A stretch of DNA of 64,000 bases from Deltaproteobacteria bacterium HGW-Deltaproteobacteria-6 (GCA_002840435.1 PHAT01000003.1:1-64000); one strand, 5' to 3'. Counted from the first letter of the stretch, positions 1-9,577 are shown. Numbers and translations are program-made. The notes: generated by a model from the letters alone, not told the origin.

Positions 1-790
1 CATCCTGTCCATTCACATCTTCATGAGGCGTCTTCGGCCCATGGATCATGTAATGGAGGAATGCGCCGCCCAAAACACCGCCTGCGGCAAGCAGACTCAA
101 GGGTTTTAAGAGGTCTTTCCAGACAATCACGGACAGAGGTACTTTCGGATTCACCGGCAGCTCATCGTAAACATCCGGTTTGAATTGCAGAACGTAAATC
201 ACGTGCGTGCCGACCACAAACTTGTCGCCGTAAACATTGGCATCACCGCCCAACTGTTTCACCCGGGCATAAGCTTTTTTGATCATCGCGTCCTTGTCGC
301 CGATGGTCAGAGCGCCGGTCGGGCAGGATTTCACACAGGCAGGAGCATGGCTTTCCTTGATGCGGTTATAACAAAGATCGCATTTGTAAACCTTGTCGGT
401 CTTTTCATCATACTTGGGAATATGGAACGGACAGGCCGCCACGCATTCCTTGCAGCCGATGCATTTCTCATGACGAATCCCGACAGTTTTCATCTCGGTG
501 TAATAAAGAGAGCCGCTGGGGCATACTTTTACGCAGGCTGCGTCGGTGCAGTGCATACAGCCGTCCTTGCGGAAGATCCACGTGAAATTTTTATTTTTAT
601 CCTCATATTCCTGGAAGCGAATCAACGTCCAGGTATTCCACTGCAAATCAGGAGGATTCTGATAGGTGCCCAACTGTTTCGTTCTGAAGCCGGGCAGTTC
701 ATTCCACTGCTTGCAGGCCACCTGGCAACCCCGGCAGGCGGTGCACAGGGTGGTATCAATCAATTTTACGAGTTCAGGTTGTTTATTCAT
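1..790 (-). CDS. fdhB: Formate dehydrogenase iron-sulfur (beta) subunit, 3' end outside window
   Basis: Electron-transfer subunit of a membrane-bound formate dehydrogenase. It should carry electrons from the catalytic subunit through four [4Fe-4S] clusters towards a membrane partner. The protein starts MNKQPELVK at 790, with a GGAGGG ribosome site just upstream. The first cluster motif is CTACRGCQVAC (C16, C19, C22, C26). Further ferredoxin-type Cys groups follow (CMHCTDAAC, CIGCKECVAAC, CDLC). A hydrophobic segment near residues 222-243 resembles the C-terminal membrane anchor of FdnH/FdoH. About 263 codons are visible and the stop lies left of the window. The start is 13 bp after the stop of the catalytic subunit, so the two form one operon. 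A cytochrome b subunit, if present, is outside. Confidence 0.93.
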   Translation of the reverse strand, partial: MNKQPELVKLIDTTLCTACRGCQVACKQWNELPGFRTKQLGTYQNPPDLQWNTWTLIRFQEYEDKNKNFTWIFRKDGCMHCTDAACVKVCPSGSLYYTEMKTVGIRHEKCIGCKECVAACPFHIPKYDEKTDKVYKCDLCYNRIKESHAPACVKSCPTGALTIGDKDAMIKKAYARVKQLGGDANVYGDKFVVGTHVIYVLQFKPDVYDELPVNPKVPLSVIVWKDLLKPLSLLAAGGVLGGAFLHYMIHGPKTPHEDVNGQD

Positions 791-803
791 AGTCGCTTCC
801 CTC

Positions 804-3800
804 CTACAACTTTTCCACGTTGACCATGAACGCCTTGTACTCGGGGCAGAAGGTGTTCGCATCGCCAACGGTTGGGGTTAACATATTCGTGCTGTCGCTT
901 CCGCTGTCCTTGGGAAACAGCCAGCCATAATTGAAGGGCATACCGACCTGATGAACCGTCTTTCCTTCGACGGTAAAAGGTTTAAAGCGCTTCGTCACCA
1001 TGGCAACACAGGGAGCTTCGCCACGTATCGAGGAAACCTTGATGCGCTCGCCGTTTTTAATGCCTTTTTCCCTGGCGAGTTGATCGCCGATTTCCACGTA
1101 GAGTTCCGGCTGCATTTCCAGGAGCCACGCCTGCCAGCGGGTCAAAGCGCCGGTGCACCAATGTTCCGTGCAGGAATAGGTTGTGCAGACATACGGGAAT
1201 ATTTCACTGGCATTAGCCGCTTTATCCATATCGCTTTTGAAGATTTCAGCAGCCGGATTCATCAGCTGTCCGGACAATGGATTCTTGCTGAGCGGCCCTT
1301 CCAGCGGTTCGTAATGCTCGGGGAAGGGACCTTCAGCCATGCCGGGTCCAAACAAAGCACCGACGCCGTCTTGCTTCATGATGAAAGGATATTTCCCTTT
1401 CTCCTTATCCGCCTGCGGCGGCCAGGGTCCATCCGGCACATCGCCCACCCATTTATCGCCCTTCCACTCCAGGATATTGCGTTTGGGATTGTAGGGCTTG
1501 CCGTTCACATCGCAGGAAGCGCGGTTGTACATAATGCGGCGGTTGACCGGCCAGGCATAAGACCAGTTGGGGAAGAGGCCAAGGCCCGTCGGATCTTCCT
1601 TGCCCCGAGACGCCATTCTGTTCAGACCGTCTGCGGTGTAGCTTCCGGAGATACACCAGTTGCCGCAGGCCGTCTTGCCGTCGGCTTGAAGATTGCCAAA
1701 TCCCGGCACCAGTTGCCCCTTCTTGAATTCCGTCTTTGTCTTCTTGGCCTTGTCTTCGATAACGGTGTCTTCCAGGAAAACGCCGTTGATCCGTTTGGCC
1801 ACTTTCATCACGTCCATGTGCCCTTTATTGTCCAAATAATCCCATTTAAGATTGACAATCGCTTCGGCGTTAGGACCGCCCTCCTTTTCATACAGTTTTT
1901 TGACGGCCGCCATAATCTTAATCTCAATTTCGCCGACGGGGAGAGCGTCGCCGGGAGCCTCAGCGGCCTTGTATTTCCACTGTACCCAGCGGCCGGAGTT
2001 ACTCTGCGAACCTTCTTTTTCCATGCTCGCGGCGGCGGGCAGAAGGAAACATTCCGTCTTGTTCTTGGTTGGATCAACGCCGGGGCCTCTCCAGAATTCG
2101 TAGGTCTCATTGTTGAAAATGTTTTCACCGACCAGCCAGTCCAGATTTTGGAGCGCATTGCGGACTTTATTGGAATTCGGAGTGCTGACGGCCGGATCCG
2201 CGCCAATGGCAAAGAATCCCTTGATCTTATCCGCATACATCCTGTCGAACAAATGCATCGTGGAATAGTGCTTCCCGTCTTCCATCTTGGGGAGCCATTG
2301 ATAACCGAATTCATTTTCCTTCGTTGCCTTGTCCTCCCAGTAGGATTTCAGGAAGCTGACAAAAAACTTCGGATAATTCTGATAGTAGTTTGCCGATTGC
2401 GGGTCCTTGGACTCCGGCGTGCATTTGTGTAGATACGCCTTCAGCGTATTGAGAGAAGCAGAGGGCGTTTTCAGATAACCGGGCAGAACATTGTACAGAA
2501 TCGCATGGTCGGTGGAACCCTGAACGTTGGGTTCGCCGCGCAGCGCATTGATGCCGCCGCCCGCGATCCCCATGTTACCCAAGAGAAGCTGGATGATGGA
2601 CATGGTGCGGATGTTCTGGCTGCCGGTCGTATGGTGAGTCCAGCCCAGAGCGTAGCATTCCGTTCCCGCCTTGTCCGGAACACCGGTGGAACTGTATATT
2701 TCATAAACCTTGAGAAGATTTTCTTTCGACACACCCGTGATGCTCGATACCTTATCCAGTGTGTAGCGGGAATAATGCTTCCGCATCATTTGAAAGACTG
2801 AACGGGAATTAGTCAGCGTCATATCCCGTTTGGGAATTCCTTTGCCGTCTTTTTCCAGCACCCAGGTTGCCTTATCGTACTTTCTTTTTTTTGCGTCATA
2901 ACCGGAGAAAAGACCATCTTTAAAATAATAGTCATCCCCCACAATAAAGGAGGCATTGGTGTAATTCAGCAAATAATCTTTGAAGTATTTATTATTCTCG
3001 ATAATGTAGTGTATCATGCCTCCCAGGAAAGCGATGTCCGTTCCGGAACGAAGCGGCACATGAAAATCGCAGCGTGCGGATGTTCTGGTATAACGGGGAT
3101 CAACGTGAATGATCGTTGCGCCTTTTTCTTTTGCTCTCAAAATCCATTTAAAGGCAATGGGATGATGCTCCGCAGCATTGCTGCCCATAATGAGGATGAC
3201 ATCTGCATTTTTTAAATCGCAATAGTGGTTCGTCATAGAACCACGTCCAAACGACTCTCCCAGAGCCGCTACAGATGGGCTGTGTCAGACCCGGGCCTGA
3301 TGATCTATATAGACCATACCCAGGGCACGGCATTTCGCAGTGACCAGCCAGCATTCCTCATTATCAATATTGGAACTGCCATAGTGACCGATTGACTCAC
3401 AGCGATTAACCAGTTCACCCTTGTCATTTCGCTTAACAAAACCCTTGTCACGTGTGTCCTTAACCAAGCGGGCAATCCGGGAAAGCGCAAAATCCCAGTC
3501 TTTTTCCTCCCATTCTGTTCCATAAGGCTTTCGGTAAAGCACCTTGGTCAGACGATGCTTGTTGGCTTCGGTCAGATCGAAGAAACCGGCACCCTTGGCA
3601 CAAAGCGATCCCTCATTAATGGGATGATCGGCATCGCCTTCGATGTTGAAAATTTTACCTGTAGCCTTATCCACGCTACAGACCAGACCACAACCAACGG
3701 AACAGTAACAACAAATGGTGGTTACCTGCTTGGCAATTTTAATACGATCCATTTTGCTAAGCTCGTCCGCGTATGCCCTGGTTGGATTCAGGTTGAGCCC

Positions 3801-3872
3801 TAAACTGGACAGGGCAACCCCGCTGTAAGCGGCGCCGGTCATGGTTAAAAAACCTCTCCTCGTAATTTGCAT
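804..3872 (-). CDS. fdhA: Formate dehydrogenase catalytic (alpha) subunit, selenoprotein with in-frame UGA
   Basis: Oxidises formate to CO2 at a molybdenum or tungsten bis-MGD centre; probably periplasmic. Ordinary translation splits it into a 195-aa and an 810-aa frame, but both lie in one frame separated only by UGA at 3285-3287. The context QARV-U-HSPS matches the FdnG active site, where selenocysteine ligates the metal, so I read one protein of about 1022 aa (FdnG is about 1015). A twin-arginine signal RRGFLT sits at residues 5-10. The [4Fe-4S] ligands C54, C57, C61 and C91 are present. Start at 3872 with GGGAGG upstream. It is first in an operon with the Fe-S subunit. An Mo-type ModE-like regulator is divergent, which suggests metal control (inference). 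Confidence 0.95.
3240..3287 (-). promoter_or_regulatory. Candidate bacterial SECIS region of the formate dehydrogenase mRNA
   Basis: The UGA at 3285-3287 must be followed within about 40 nt by a SelB-binding hairpin. I see only a short helix by eye (CCCA at 3279-3276 with UGGG at 3262-3259, 13-nt loop), so the exact fold is uncertain. The placement follows from the coding evidence rather than from a convincing structure. Confidence 0.4.
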
Positions 3873-3889
3873 AAAAAGCCTCCCGATAA

Positions 3890-3951
3890 CTATGTCAATT
3901 TTGGTCTATGTCAGACTTGGCATAATTTGACCGAAAGTCATAAAAAAGTCA
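3890..3951. repeat. Direct repeats in the formate dehydrogenase upstream region
   Basis: The octamer CTATGTCA occurs at 3890-3897 and again at 3906-3913. The GTCA core recurs at 3937-3940 and 3948-3951. All lie between the fdhA start and the divergent ModE-like gene, where an operator or activator site is expected. No standard ModE palindrome was recognised. Confidence 0.4.
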
Positions 3952-4051
3952 ATATGTTATAATAAGCATAGAACAAATACTCTGAAGTTCAATCATCCAG
4001 CTGTTATTAGATGAAATTGTCCTCATGCAAAAACTATCCAAAGGAATTTTA

Positions 4052-4081
4052 TTGACATTTTGTCACAATCTTCCCTATAAG
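4052..4081 (+). promoter_or_regulatory. Predicted sigma-70 promoter of the ModE-like gene
   Basis: TTGACA at 4052-4057 is followed after 17-18 bp by CTATAAG (4075-4081). It lies about 30 bp before the ModE-like start codon and points toward it. Confidence 0.6.
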
Positions 4082-4112
4082 TAAAAATAGGCAAGCAGAT
4101 AGGGGGTTCCTG

Positions 4113-4454
4113 ATGGAAATCAAGTACAAGGTCTGGATTGAAAAAAACGGAAAAGTGGTCTTCGGCAAGGGACGAGACGATATCCTAAAAGCCGTCGATG
4201 AGCAGCGCAGCCTCAACGCCGCAGCAAAAAAACTGGAGATGTCCTACCGGGCCGCCTGGGGAAGATTAAAAGCCTCGGAAGAACGAATGGGTATGAAACT
4301 CGTGGACATTGGCGTGCACGATAAATCCATGCAGCTTACAGCGCAGGCAAGAGCAATCATCGATCGCTTTGAAAAACTTGAAAAAGACGTGGAAAAACTT
4401 CTACATACCGCAGATCAAGACTTTCAGAAATTAACCCACCAGAACGGGAAATAA
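4113..4454 (+). CDS. ModE-like winged-helix regulator without molybdate-binding domain
   Basis: A 113-aa protein matching the N-terminal LysR-type winged helix of ModE. The helix-turn-helix lies about residues 25-60 (SLNAAAKKLEMSYRAAWGRL), followed by the wing and an acidic/basic helical tail. ModE of E. coli is about 262 aa with two molbindin (TOBE) domains; those are absent here, so any metal sensing is either indirect or lost. It starts at ATG 4113 behind AGGGGG. It is divergent from the formate dehydrogenase operon, a molybdenum or tungsten enzyme, and control of that operon is the natural inference. Short stand-alone ModE-N proteins are common in anaerobes. Confidence 0.8.
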   Translation: MEIKYKVWIEKNGKVVFGKGRDDILKAVDEQRSLNAAAKKLEMSYRAAWGRLKASEERMGMKLVDIGVHDKSMQLTAQARAIIDRFEKLEKDVEKLLHTADQDFQKLTHQNGK

Positions 4455-4470
4455 CTTCCCGTTAAAAAAC

Positions 4471-5103
4471 TTAAGCCTTTATCATTCCTTTTATAAAAAG
4501 ATTGAGACTGTCTCTGACAGTCGTATGGATTCTTTCAGCACGTTTTTCGGGCGCTCCCGTGTAAATATAAAGAGAGATAATGCCGTTGAGCGATCCCCAG
4601 ATAGCGTTCTGTACTTGGCGTATATCAATATTTGGAACAAACTCGCCTGAATGAACACCCTTCTGAAGAATTTCAGAAACCGTACGGATATTTTCATTAG
4701 TGGTGTGAATCAACTGCGTATTTTGCTCCTCAGTCAGATTCATATTTTCCGAATGCAACATGAATGTCATAAGAATTCTGAACAATTCATTGTTATCAAG
4801 AAAAAAATTCACGTAATCACGCGCAAACATCAAAAGGAGTTCCGAAGCGGTTCCTTCCTGTTTGGCAAAATTTTCTACTTCTCGATGACGCTCGATATTA
4901 GCCGAGATCAATATCTGGGTATATATTTCTTCCTTGCTGTCGAAATATAAATATATAGAGCCTTTGCTGACTTCCGCTTTGGCGGCAATGAGATCAACGG
5001 TCACGGATTTAAAACCACGTTCAAAAAACAGCTTACGAGCTGCTTTCAGAATCGAGTTCTTCCGATTTTCCTTCTCTTTCTTTCTTCTTTCTTCTGAGCT
5101 CAA
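4471..5103 (-). CDS. TetR/AcrR family transcriptional regulator
   Basis: A 210-aa repressor with the classic N-terminal TetR helix-turn-helix (VDLIAAKAEVSKGSIYLYF, about residues 38-56) preceded by a very basic stretch. The all-helical C-terminal ligand domain is variable, and its ligand cannot be read from the sequence. The start is TTG at 5103, supported by AGAGGAGA about 8 nt upstream; no ATG fits better. It is convergent with the ModE-like gene, and 265 bp separate it from the thioredoxin-fold pair to the right. A 7-bp inverted repeat (5190-5196 / 5218-5224) lies upstream but has a 21-bp spacer, so it is a weak operator candidate. Confidence 0.88.
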   Translation of the reverse strand: MSSEERRKKEKENRKNSILKAARKLFFERGFKSVTVDLIAAKAEVSKGSIYLYFDSKEEIYTQILISANIERHREVENFAKQEGTASELLLMFARDYVNFFLDNNELFRILMTFMLHSENMNLTEEQNTQLIHTTNENIRTVSEILQKGVHSGEFVPNIDIRQVQNAIWGSLNGIISLYIYTGAPEKRAERIHTTVRDSLNLFIKGMIKA

Positions 5104-5368
5104 AATAAATTCTCCTCTTAAGTCAAGATGAAGACATGTTATATTTGAATTCTATAAAATAATGGAATCATTTATAATCTATCGTAGCCATACGCACTTA
5201 TGACTTACGGTCACAAATGCGTATCGCAATTGGCTGCCTCTGTCAAGGGAAAATACAGATTTTTTGAATCCAAGATGGTCGAGTATAAATTAAACCGGCG
5301 AAAAAATATAGAAATATTTCAGGACCGGCGTTCGGCTAAACCGACTCCGTCCTTAAATTGTGAAACAG

Positions 5369-5956
5369 CTATTGCAATTTCTCAAGCTGGCGAATAATGC
5401 TTTCTAACGGAGGACGTTCGTTAATATCGTGAACATCAATATAGCGAATTATTCCTTTTTTATCGATGATGATAATTGCCCGTTCCGCCGTACCGTCGGA
5501 ACGCAAAATGCCATACCGTGAAGCAACGGCACCGTGCGGCCAGAAATCGGACAGGACATCAAACCACAGCCTGCCCATCTGATTGGTCCAGGAATATAAT
5601 GTTGGAATATTGTCCACAGTAATCCCCAGCAGCACGGCATTATTTTCTTCAAACAATTCCTGAACAATATTATAGCCGGGCCACTGGTCGGAACAAACCG
5701 GCGTCCAGGCGGCAGGCACAAAGGAAAGCACAACATTCTTTTTGCCGATATAATCTTTGAGAGAAACTTCTCTTCCGCTGACTGCTTTGAGCGTGAAATC
5801 CGGCGCGAGCTGTCCTACTTTCACCTTTAAAATACTATCCACCGGTTTGAGCTTACCGACCTGATAGATATTGCCCTTATAGGCATCGGACAGAGCAAAA
5901 GCATTTGATGCAAAAGAAACAACAAGAAATATCGTGACAAGAAATCGCTTGTTCAT
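5369..5956 (-). CDS. Exported peroxiredoxin (AhpC/TSA family)
   Basis: Reduces peroxides through a cysteine thiol, probably in the periplasm. The N-terminus is a signal peptide (MNKRFLVTIFLVV...SNAFA, cleavage near residue 21). The mature part begins with the peroxiredoxin core (GQLAPDFTL at about 48-56). The peroxidatic cysteine is in PVCSDQ (C88). No clear resolving cysteine is seen, so it may be a 1-Cys type. It lies 9 bp after the next gene upstream (TlpA-like protein), in the same orientation, and that protein could be its reductant. The export of a peroxiredoxin is notable, since most are cytoplasmic. Confidence 0.85.
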   Translation of the reverse strand: MNKRFLVTIFLVVSFASNAFALSDAYKGNIYQVGKLKPVDSILKVKVGQLAPDFTLKAVSGREVSLKDYIGKKNVVLSFVPAAWTPVCSDQWPGYNIVQELFEENNAVLLGITVDNIPTLYSWTNQMGRLWFDVLSDFWPHGAVASRYGILRSDGTAERAIIIIDKKGIIRYIDVHDINERPPLESIIRQLEKLQ

Positions 5957-5965
5957 AGCCGCCCC

Positions 5966-6538
5966 CTATTTGACGTTCCCCAGTTTGATGACTTCAGCCA
6001 GAAACGCTTCGATATTTTCATGCGCGCCCAGTCTGGAATAAACTACTTCCGGTTTTTTTGAACCATTTAACTTCACAGCGATAAAATAAGGTGTGCGGAC
6101 TTCGCCGACGATTTTATGAATCGAAAAATCCGCATCAGGAACCAGCGGAAACTCCACCTTATACTTCTTTTTAAAAGTATTCACTTCAAACTGGGAATTT
6201 CCGGCGCCAATACCGATAATTTTTATTTTACCCTTGAGTTTGGGATTATTTTCCATTAGGTCATAGAACCGGTTAACATTGGGTGCATCCTTCTGGCAGT
6301 AAGGACAATACATGCTGAAAATCTGGATAATCAGCACCTGCGCCTTAACCTGATTCGGCGAAAATGTTCCGGACCCGGAAAGGCCCAGATATTTGAGTTC
6401 CGCAGAATCGGAAGGTTTCAAAAGCTTCATATCGGGCAGCGTACTACCCACCTGCGGGGGCACATTGGAAGCGGCCAGCACGGCCACGCATGTTATAAGA
6501 AGCGTGATGGTTATAATGAAAGCTAATCTCTTTTTCAT
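5966..6538 (-). CDS. TlpA/ResA-like periplasmic thioredoxin-fold protein
   Basis: A 190-aa protein with an N-terminal signal or anchor helix (residues 4-22) and a thioredoxin fold. The active site CPYC (C78, C81) is in the expected place after a beta strand (VLIIQIFSMYC). The cis-Pro segment is RTPYF, near residue 150. CPYC is also the glutaredoxin-type dithiol, so a reducing role is plausible. It is co-transcribed with the peroxiredoxin (9-bp spacing) and sits just downstream of the CoxE/MoxR pair. Start ATG 6538 follows GGAGG. The specific substrate is not evident. Confidence 0.82.
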   Translation of the reverse strand: MKKRLAFIITITLLITCVAVLAASNVPPQVGSTLPDMKLLKPSDSAELKYLGLSGSGTFSPNQVKAQVLIIQIFSMYCPYCQKDAPNVNRFYDLMENNPKLKGKIKIIGIGAGNSQFEVNTFKKKYKVEFPLVPDADFSIHKIVGEVRTPYFIAVKLNGSKKPEVVYSRLGAHENIEAFLAEVIKLGNVK

Positions 6539-6555
6539 GGCTTATACCTCCTCAT

Positions 6556-7749
6556 TTAATTGCGGGATATTAAGTGATGCACTGCTTTTTCCAGTCCGTC
6601 GAGAGACAATTCAAACATGGGAAAGATACCGGCAATCTGCTTGACTGTCCACGTGTAAAACCAGTGATCCTGGGATTGCGGATTGAGCCAGACAGCATGA
6701 CGAAAGTTCTTGGACAAAAACTTCAGATATTCCACCGACGAGCGTGATTCATTCTGACCGACATAAATCGCCCCCCGGGGATCAGACAGTTCATAAGGCG
6801 CCATGGAAGCATCACCAACAATTATCAACCGCGTTTCAGGATCGGAGCGGGCAAATTCGTCCACCCGCACCGGTTTCTTGTAACGTTGCGCATCGAGCCA
6901 GACATTGGAATAAATCGTATTGTGGAAAAAATAAATTTCAAGTTCTTTGAACTGAAACTGCGCGTAATGAAAGAGCACCTGGACAATATCCACATAGGGA
7001 TCCATCGACCAGCCGCCATTATCGATGAGCAGTTTGACTTTCAGGCGGTCGGCCAATCTGCGGTCGAAAATGATTTCTATTTCACCGGCGTTGCGCATGG
7101 TCTGATAAATCGTCTTGTCAATATTCACAATGTCCTTGGGTCCCGCCGGCTGAAGATGCTTGAGGCGTTTGAGTGCTTCTCCGATTTGTGAGGCGTTGAT
7201 GGGACCGGATTGCGAATAGTCGCGGTAACGGCGCTCCATGGCGACTTTGATGGCTGACTTGTTGCGTGATTCACCACCCACGCGCATACCGCCCGGATGT
7301 GTGCCGGAATGACCGGTAGGCGATGTGCCGTGTGTGCCGATCCATTTATTGCCGCCGTGATGGGCTTCGGTCTGCTCCTTGAGACGCTTCAGGAAATGGG
7401 CAACCAGTTCGTCAGGCGTCATCTTTTTGATCTGTTCTTCGGAAAGCCCCAGCGCGTCGGCCATTCCCTCCGGATCTTTGAGCCATTCAGACAGCATCGC
7501 CTTAACCATATCGGAAAGTTCCGCATCCGTCGGCTCCACGTCGGCCATCCCGTGAAACGCCACGGCAAACGCCTGATCGTAAATGTCGAAATAGCGTTCG
7601 CTTTTCACCAGCAGAGAACGCGTGACACTGTAAAAATCATCAAGCGACGAAATAAGCCCCATGCCCAGCGCTTTTTGAAGCCTCAGAAAAGACGTGGGCG
7701 TCACGGGAATACCCTTGTCGCGCAACGTATAGAAAAAATTAGCAAACAT
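6556..7749 (-). CDS. VWA-containing CoxE-like protein
   Basis: A 397-aa member of the CoxE-like family, which usually works with a MoxR AAA+ ATPase in metalloenzyme maturation or activation. The start is placed at ATG 7749 (MFANFFYTLRDKGIPV); a longer frame to 7809 would overlap the MoxR gene. The C-terminal half is the von Willebrand A-like domain, but the MIDAS motif is altered: LLIDNGGWSM in place of DxSxS, as in several CoxE-like proteins. The MoxR stop lies 10 bp upstream. The target enzyme is unknown; formate dehydrogenase nearby is a possibility only. Confidence 0.85.
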   Translation of the reverse strand: MFANFFYTLRDKGIPVTPTSFLRLQKALGMGLISSLDDFYSVTRSLLVKSERYFDIYDQAFAVAFHGMADVEPTDAELSDMVKAMLSEWLKDPEGMADALGLSEEQIKKMTPDELVAHFLKRLKEQTEAHHGGNKWIGTHGTSPTGHSGTHPGGMRVGGESRNKSAIKVAMERRYRDYSQSGPINASQIGEALKRLKHLQPAGPKDIVNIDKTIYQTMRNAGEIEIIFDRRLADRLKVKLLIDNGGWSMDPYVDIVQVLFHYAQFQFKELEIYFFHNTIYSNVWLDAQRYKKPVRVDEFARSDPETRLIIVGDASMAPYELSDPRGAIYVGQNESRSSVEYLKFLSKNFRHAVWLNPQSQDHWFYTWTVKQIAGIFPMFELSLDGLEKAVHHLISRN

Positions 7750-7759
7750 GCGTTTTACC

Positions 7760-8596
7760 TTACTGATGGGATGCCAGGTAAAGATCCGTGCTCTTTTTGA
7801 ACAACACACCTAAAAAAGGAACGCTGTTCGATTTCAAACTTTTAATCTGAAAATCCGGATCGGCCTGCAGGGCGCGCATCCAGTTGATCAGCTCGCGTGT
7901 GGCGGGCTTCTTCTCGACACCACGCACTTCCCGCAGACGATAAAACGCATCCATGCAGGCGGCGGTCAAATCCTTGTTCAGATCGGGAAAATGCACGCTG
8001 ATGATCTTGCGCATCATATCGCGGTCCGGAAAAGCAATATGATGGAAATTGCAGCGCCCCAGAAACGGATCGGACAGATCTTTCTTTGCATTGGAGGTAA
8101 TAATGATCACGGGCCGGTTTTTCGCCTTGACGGTACGGTCGACTTCCATGATGTCAAACTGCATCTGATCAAGAATATCGAGCATGTCATCCTGAAAATC
8201 AGTGTCGGCCTTATCGATTTCGTCAATGAGCAAGACCACTTTTTTTTCAGCCGCAAACGCCTGACCGATTTTGCCCATTTTGATATACTCTTCGATATTG
8301 CTCACGTCGCGCCCGGAATCGGAAAAACGGCTGTCATTAAGCCTTGTTAGCGTATCGTACTGATAAAGGGCATCGATCAGTTTCATGCTGGATTTAACAT
8401 TCAAAATAATCAGCGGCATGCGCAACGATTCGGCTATCGCATGGGCAAGCATGGTTTTCCCGGTGCCGGGCTCGCCTTTGAGCAACAGGGGCATCTCCAA
8501 TGCCATAGAAATATTAACAATTTTAGCCAGTTCATCATCCAGAACATAACGGGATGCCCCGGCAAATTTTGCGGAACGGTTTTCAGAGGTTGTCAT
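7760..8596 (-). CDS. MoxR-family AAA+ ATPase
   Basis: A 278-aa AAA+ chaperone-like ATPase. Walker A GEPGTGKT is at residues 41-48 and Walker B VVLLIDEIDKAD at about 120-131. The sensor-1 region ITSNAKKDLSDPFLGRC includes the arginine-finger candidate. MoxR proteins remodel or activate partner enzymes together with a VWA protein, and the CoxE-like gene follows directly. The start at ATG 8596 has AAAGGAG 8 nt upstream. It is probably the first gene of a short operon that may run on through the thioredoxin-fold genes to 5369. Confidence 0.92.
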   Translation of the reverse strand: MTTSENRSAKFAGASRYVLDDELAKIVNISMALEMPLLLKGEPGTGKTMLAHAIAESLRMPLIILNVKSSMKLIDALYQYDTLTRLNDSRFSDSGRDVSNIEEYIKMGKIGQAFAAEKKVVLLIDEIDKADTDFQDDMLDILDQMQFDIMEVDRTVKAKNRPVIIITSNAKKDLSDPFLGRCNFHHIAFPDRDMMRKIISVHFPDLNKDLTAACMDAFYRLREVRGVEKKPATRELINWMRALQADPDFQIKSLKSNSVPFLGVLFKKSTDLYLASHQ

Positions 8597-9024
8597 TACT
8601 TTCTCCTTTAATACTTTTTAACCCGGCAGGCATTATTTGATTAAAGCCGCGGAGCATTTCATCAATACTTCATAAGAGCCATAACATGATTTGATGGAAA
8701 AATTAACATCGAATATCGGGTTAAACAGCACGGATTAAGAGGTGGCCTCTTGCAGGCTTCCGAATTCCCGGTCAATGCGGCGGTTCGGTCGATTTATAAA
8801 CAGCTGACCGGACAACGGATCGCCAGGATAAAATAAGCCACCATGGCCTGTACCCGGGATAGCGAATACTTTGCCGATGGCAGCGCAAAATGGCGCCGCA
8901 CCCCGTATTTTCCAGTCAAGATTTCCTTGACATACAAAACCCCGTTTCCTATACTGCTTCCTGAAAAAGCGCATTATTATCAAATCAAAACGCTTTGTCC
9001 AACCTGTAATAAAAGGAGACCGTT
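8597..9024. other. Intergenic region, 428 bp
   Basis: No gene recognised. A minus-strand 82-codon frame (8735-8983) has no ribosome site and overlaps the promoter for the lipoprotein gene. The right part holds that promoter. Confidence 0.5.
8927..8955 (+). promoter_or_regulatory. Predicted sigma-70 promoter of the DUF1566-type lipoprotein
   Basis: TTGACA (8927-8932), an exact 17-bp spacer, then TATACT (8950-8955): close to consensus. It is about 70 bp before the lipoprotein start. Confidence 0.75.
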
Positions 9025-9504
9025 ATGAAAAGATTATTAAGAACTATTTTTGTTATCGTCTTACTTCCCGTGATGGTGTCAATGATTGTAGCTTGCGCAG
9101 GCAAGGATCGTTTTATCGTCCATCACGGCAACGGAACAGTTCTGGATACAAAGACAAACCTGATGTGGGCGGGAAAAGACAACGGCAGCGACGTCAGCTG
9201 GACTGCCGCGAAATCCTATTGCGAGAATTACAGCGCCGGCAACTATAATGACTGGCGGATGCCGACAAACGATGAGTTGGCAAGTTTGTATGATGCACAA
9301 CAAACCCAGAATGCGCCCTGCGCCGGCAATTTCAGTATTCACCTCGCCACGGAGTTGATTAAAATAACCTGTATCGAAACGTGGTCATCTGAAGCGCGCG
9401 ATTCCCAGGCTGCCAACTTCAATTTCGTTCAAGGCAATCAGCGCTGGTATCCACAGATTCAAACCTATGGCACACGGGCGCTTCCGGTGCGTTCCAACAA
9501 ATAG
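9025..9504 (+). CDS. DUF1566 (Lcl C-terminal-like) lipoprotein
   Basis: A 159-aa exported protein. The N-terminus is a lipoprotein-like signal (MKRLLRTIFVIVLLPVM) ending in IVACAG, so C24 or nearby would be lipidated. The mature part matches the DUF1566 / Lcl domain: a TKTNLMWAG opening, WTAAKSYCEN, NDWRMPTNDEL and a final GTRALPVRS. Such domains are common in deltaproteobacteria, as secreted or surface proteins with no settled function. Four Cys in the domain could form disulfides. The start follows AAAGGAGA. It is monocistronic between a good promoter and a hairpin. Confidence 0.82.
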   Translation: MKRLLRTIFVIVLLPVMVSMIVACAGKDRFIVHHGNGTVLDTKTNLMWAGKDNGSDVSWTAAKSYCENYSAGNYNDWRMPTNDELASLYDAQQTQNAPCAGNFSIHLATELIKITCIETWSSEARDSQAANFNFVQGNQRWYPQIQTYGTRALPVRSNK

Positions 9505-9534
9505 GCCTGACGGATATTTAATTTACAGCTTTGG

Positions 9535-9577
9535 CAACGCCCCGTCGCATTGCTCACGGAAATGTAACGGGGTGTTG
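9535..9577 (+). terminator. Hairpin after the lipoprotein gene
   Basis: CAACGCCCCGT (9535-9545) pairs with ACGGGGTGTTG (9567-9577), 11 bp with one G-U. The loop is long (21 nt) and the following U-run is poor (CTTCTATTT), so it is only a moderate terminator. Confidence 0.5.

Noticed and set aside
951-2432. 493-codon plus-strand frame opposite the formate dehydrogenase
   Set aside because: It is a mirror of the strongly supported minus-strand gene with no ribosome site or family features.
5200-5397. 65-codon plus-strand frame between TetR and the peroxiredoxin
   Set aside because: No ribosome site, overlaps the peroxiredoxin 3' end, no recognisable features.
8735-8983. 82-codon minus-strand frame left of the lipoprotein gene
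   Set aside because: No ribosome site, and it overlaps a strong promoter for the opposite strand. A gene remnant cannot be excluded.
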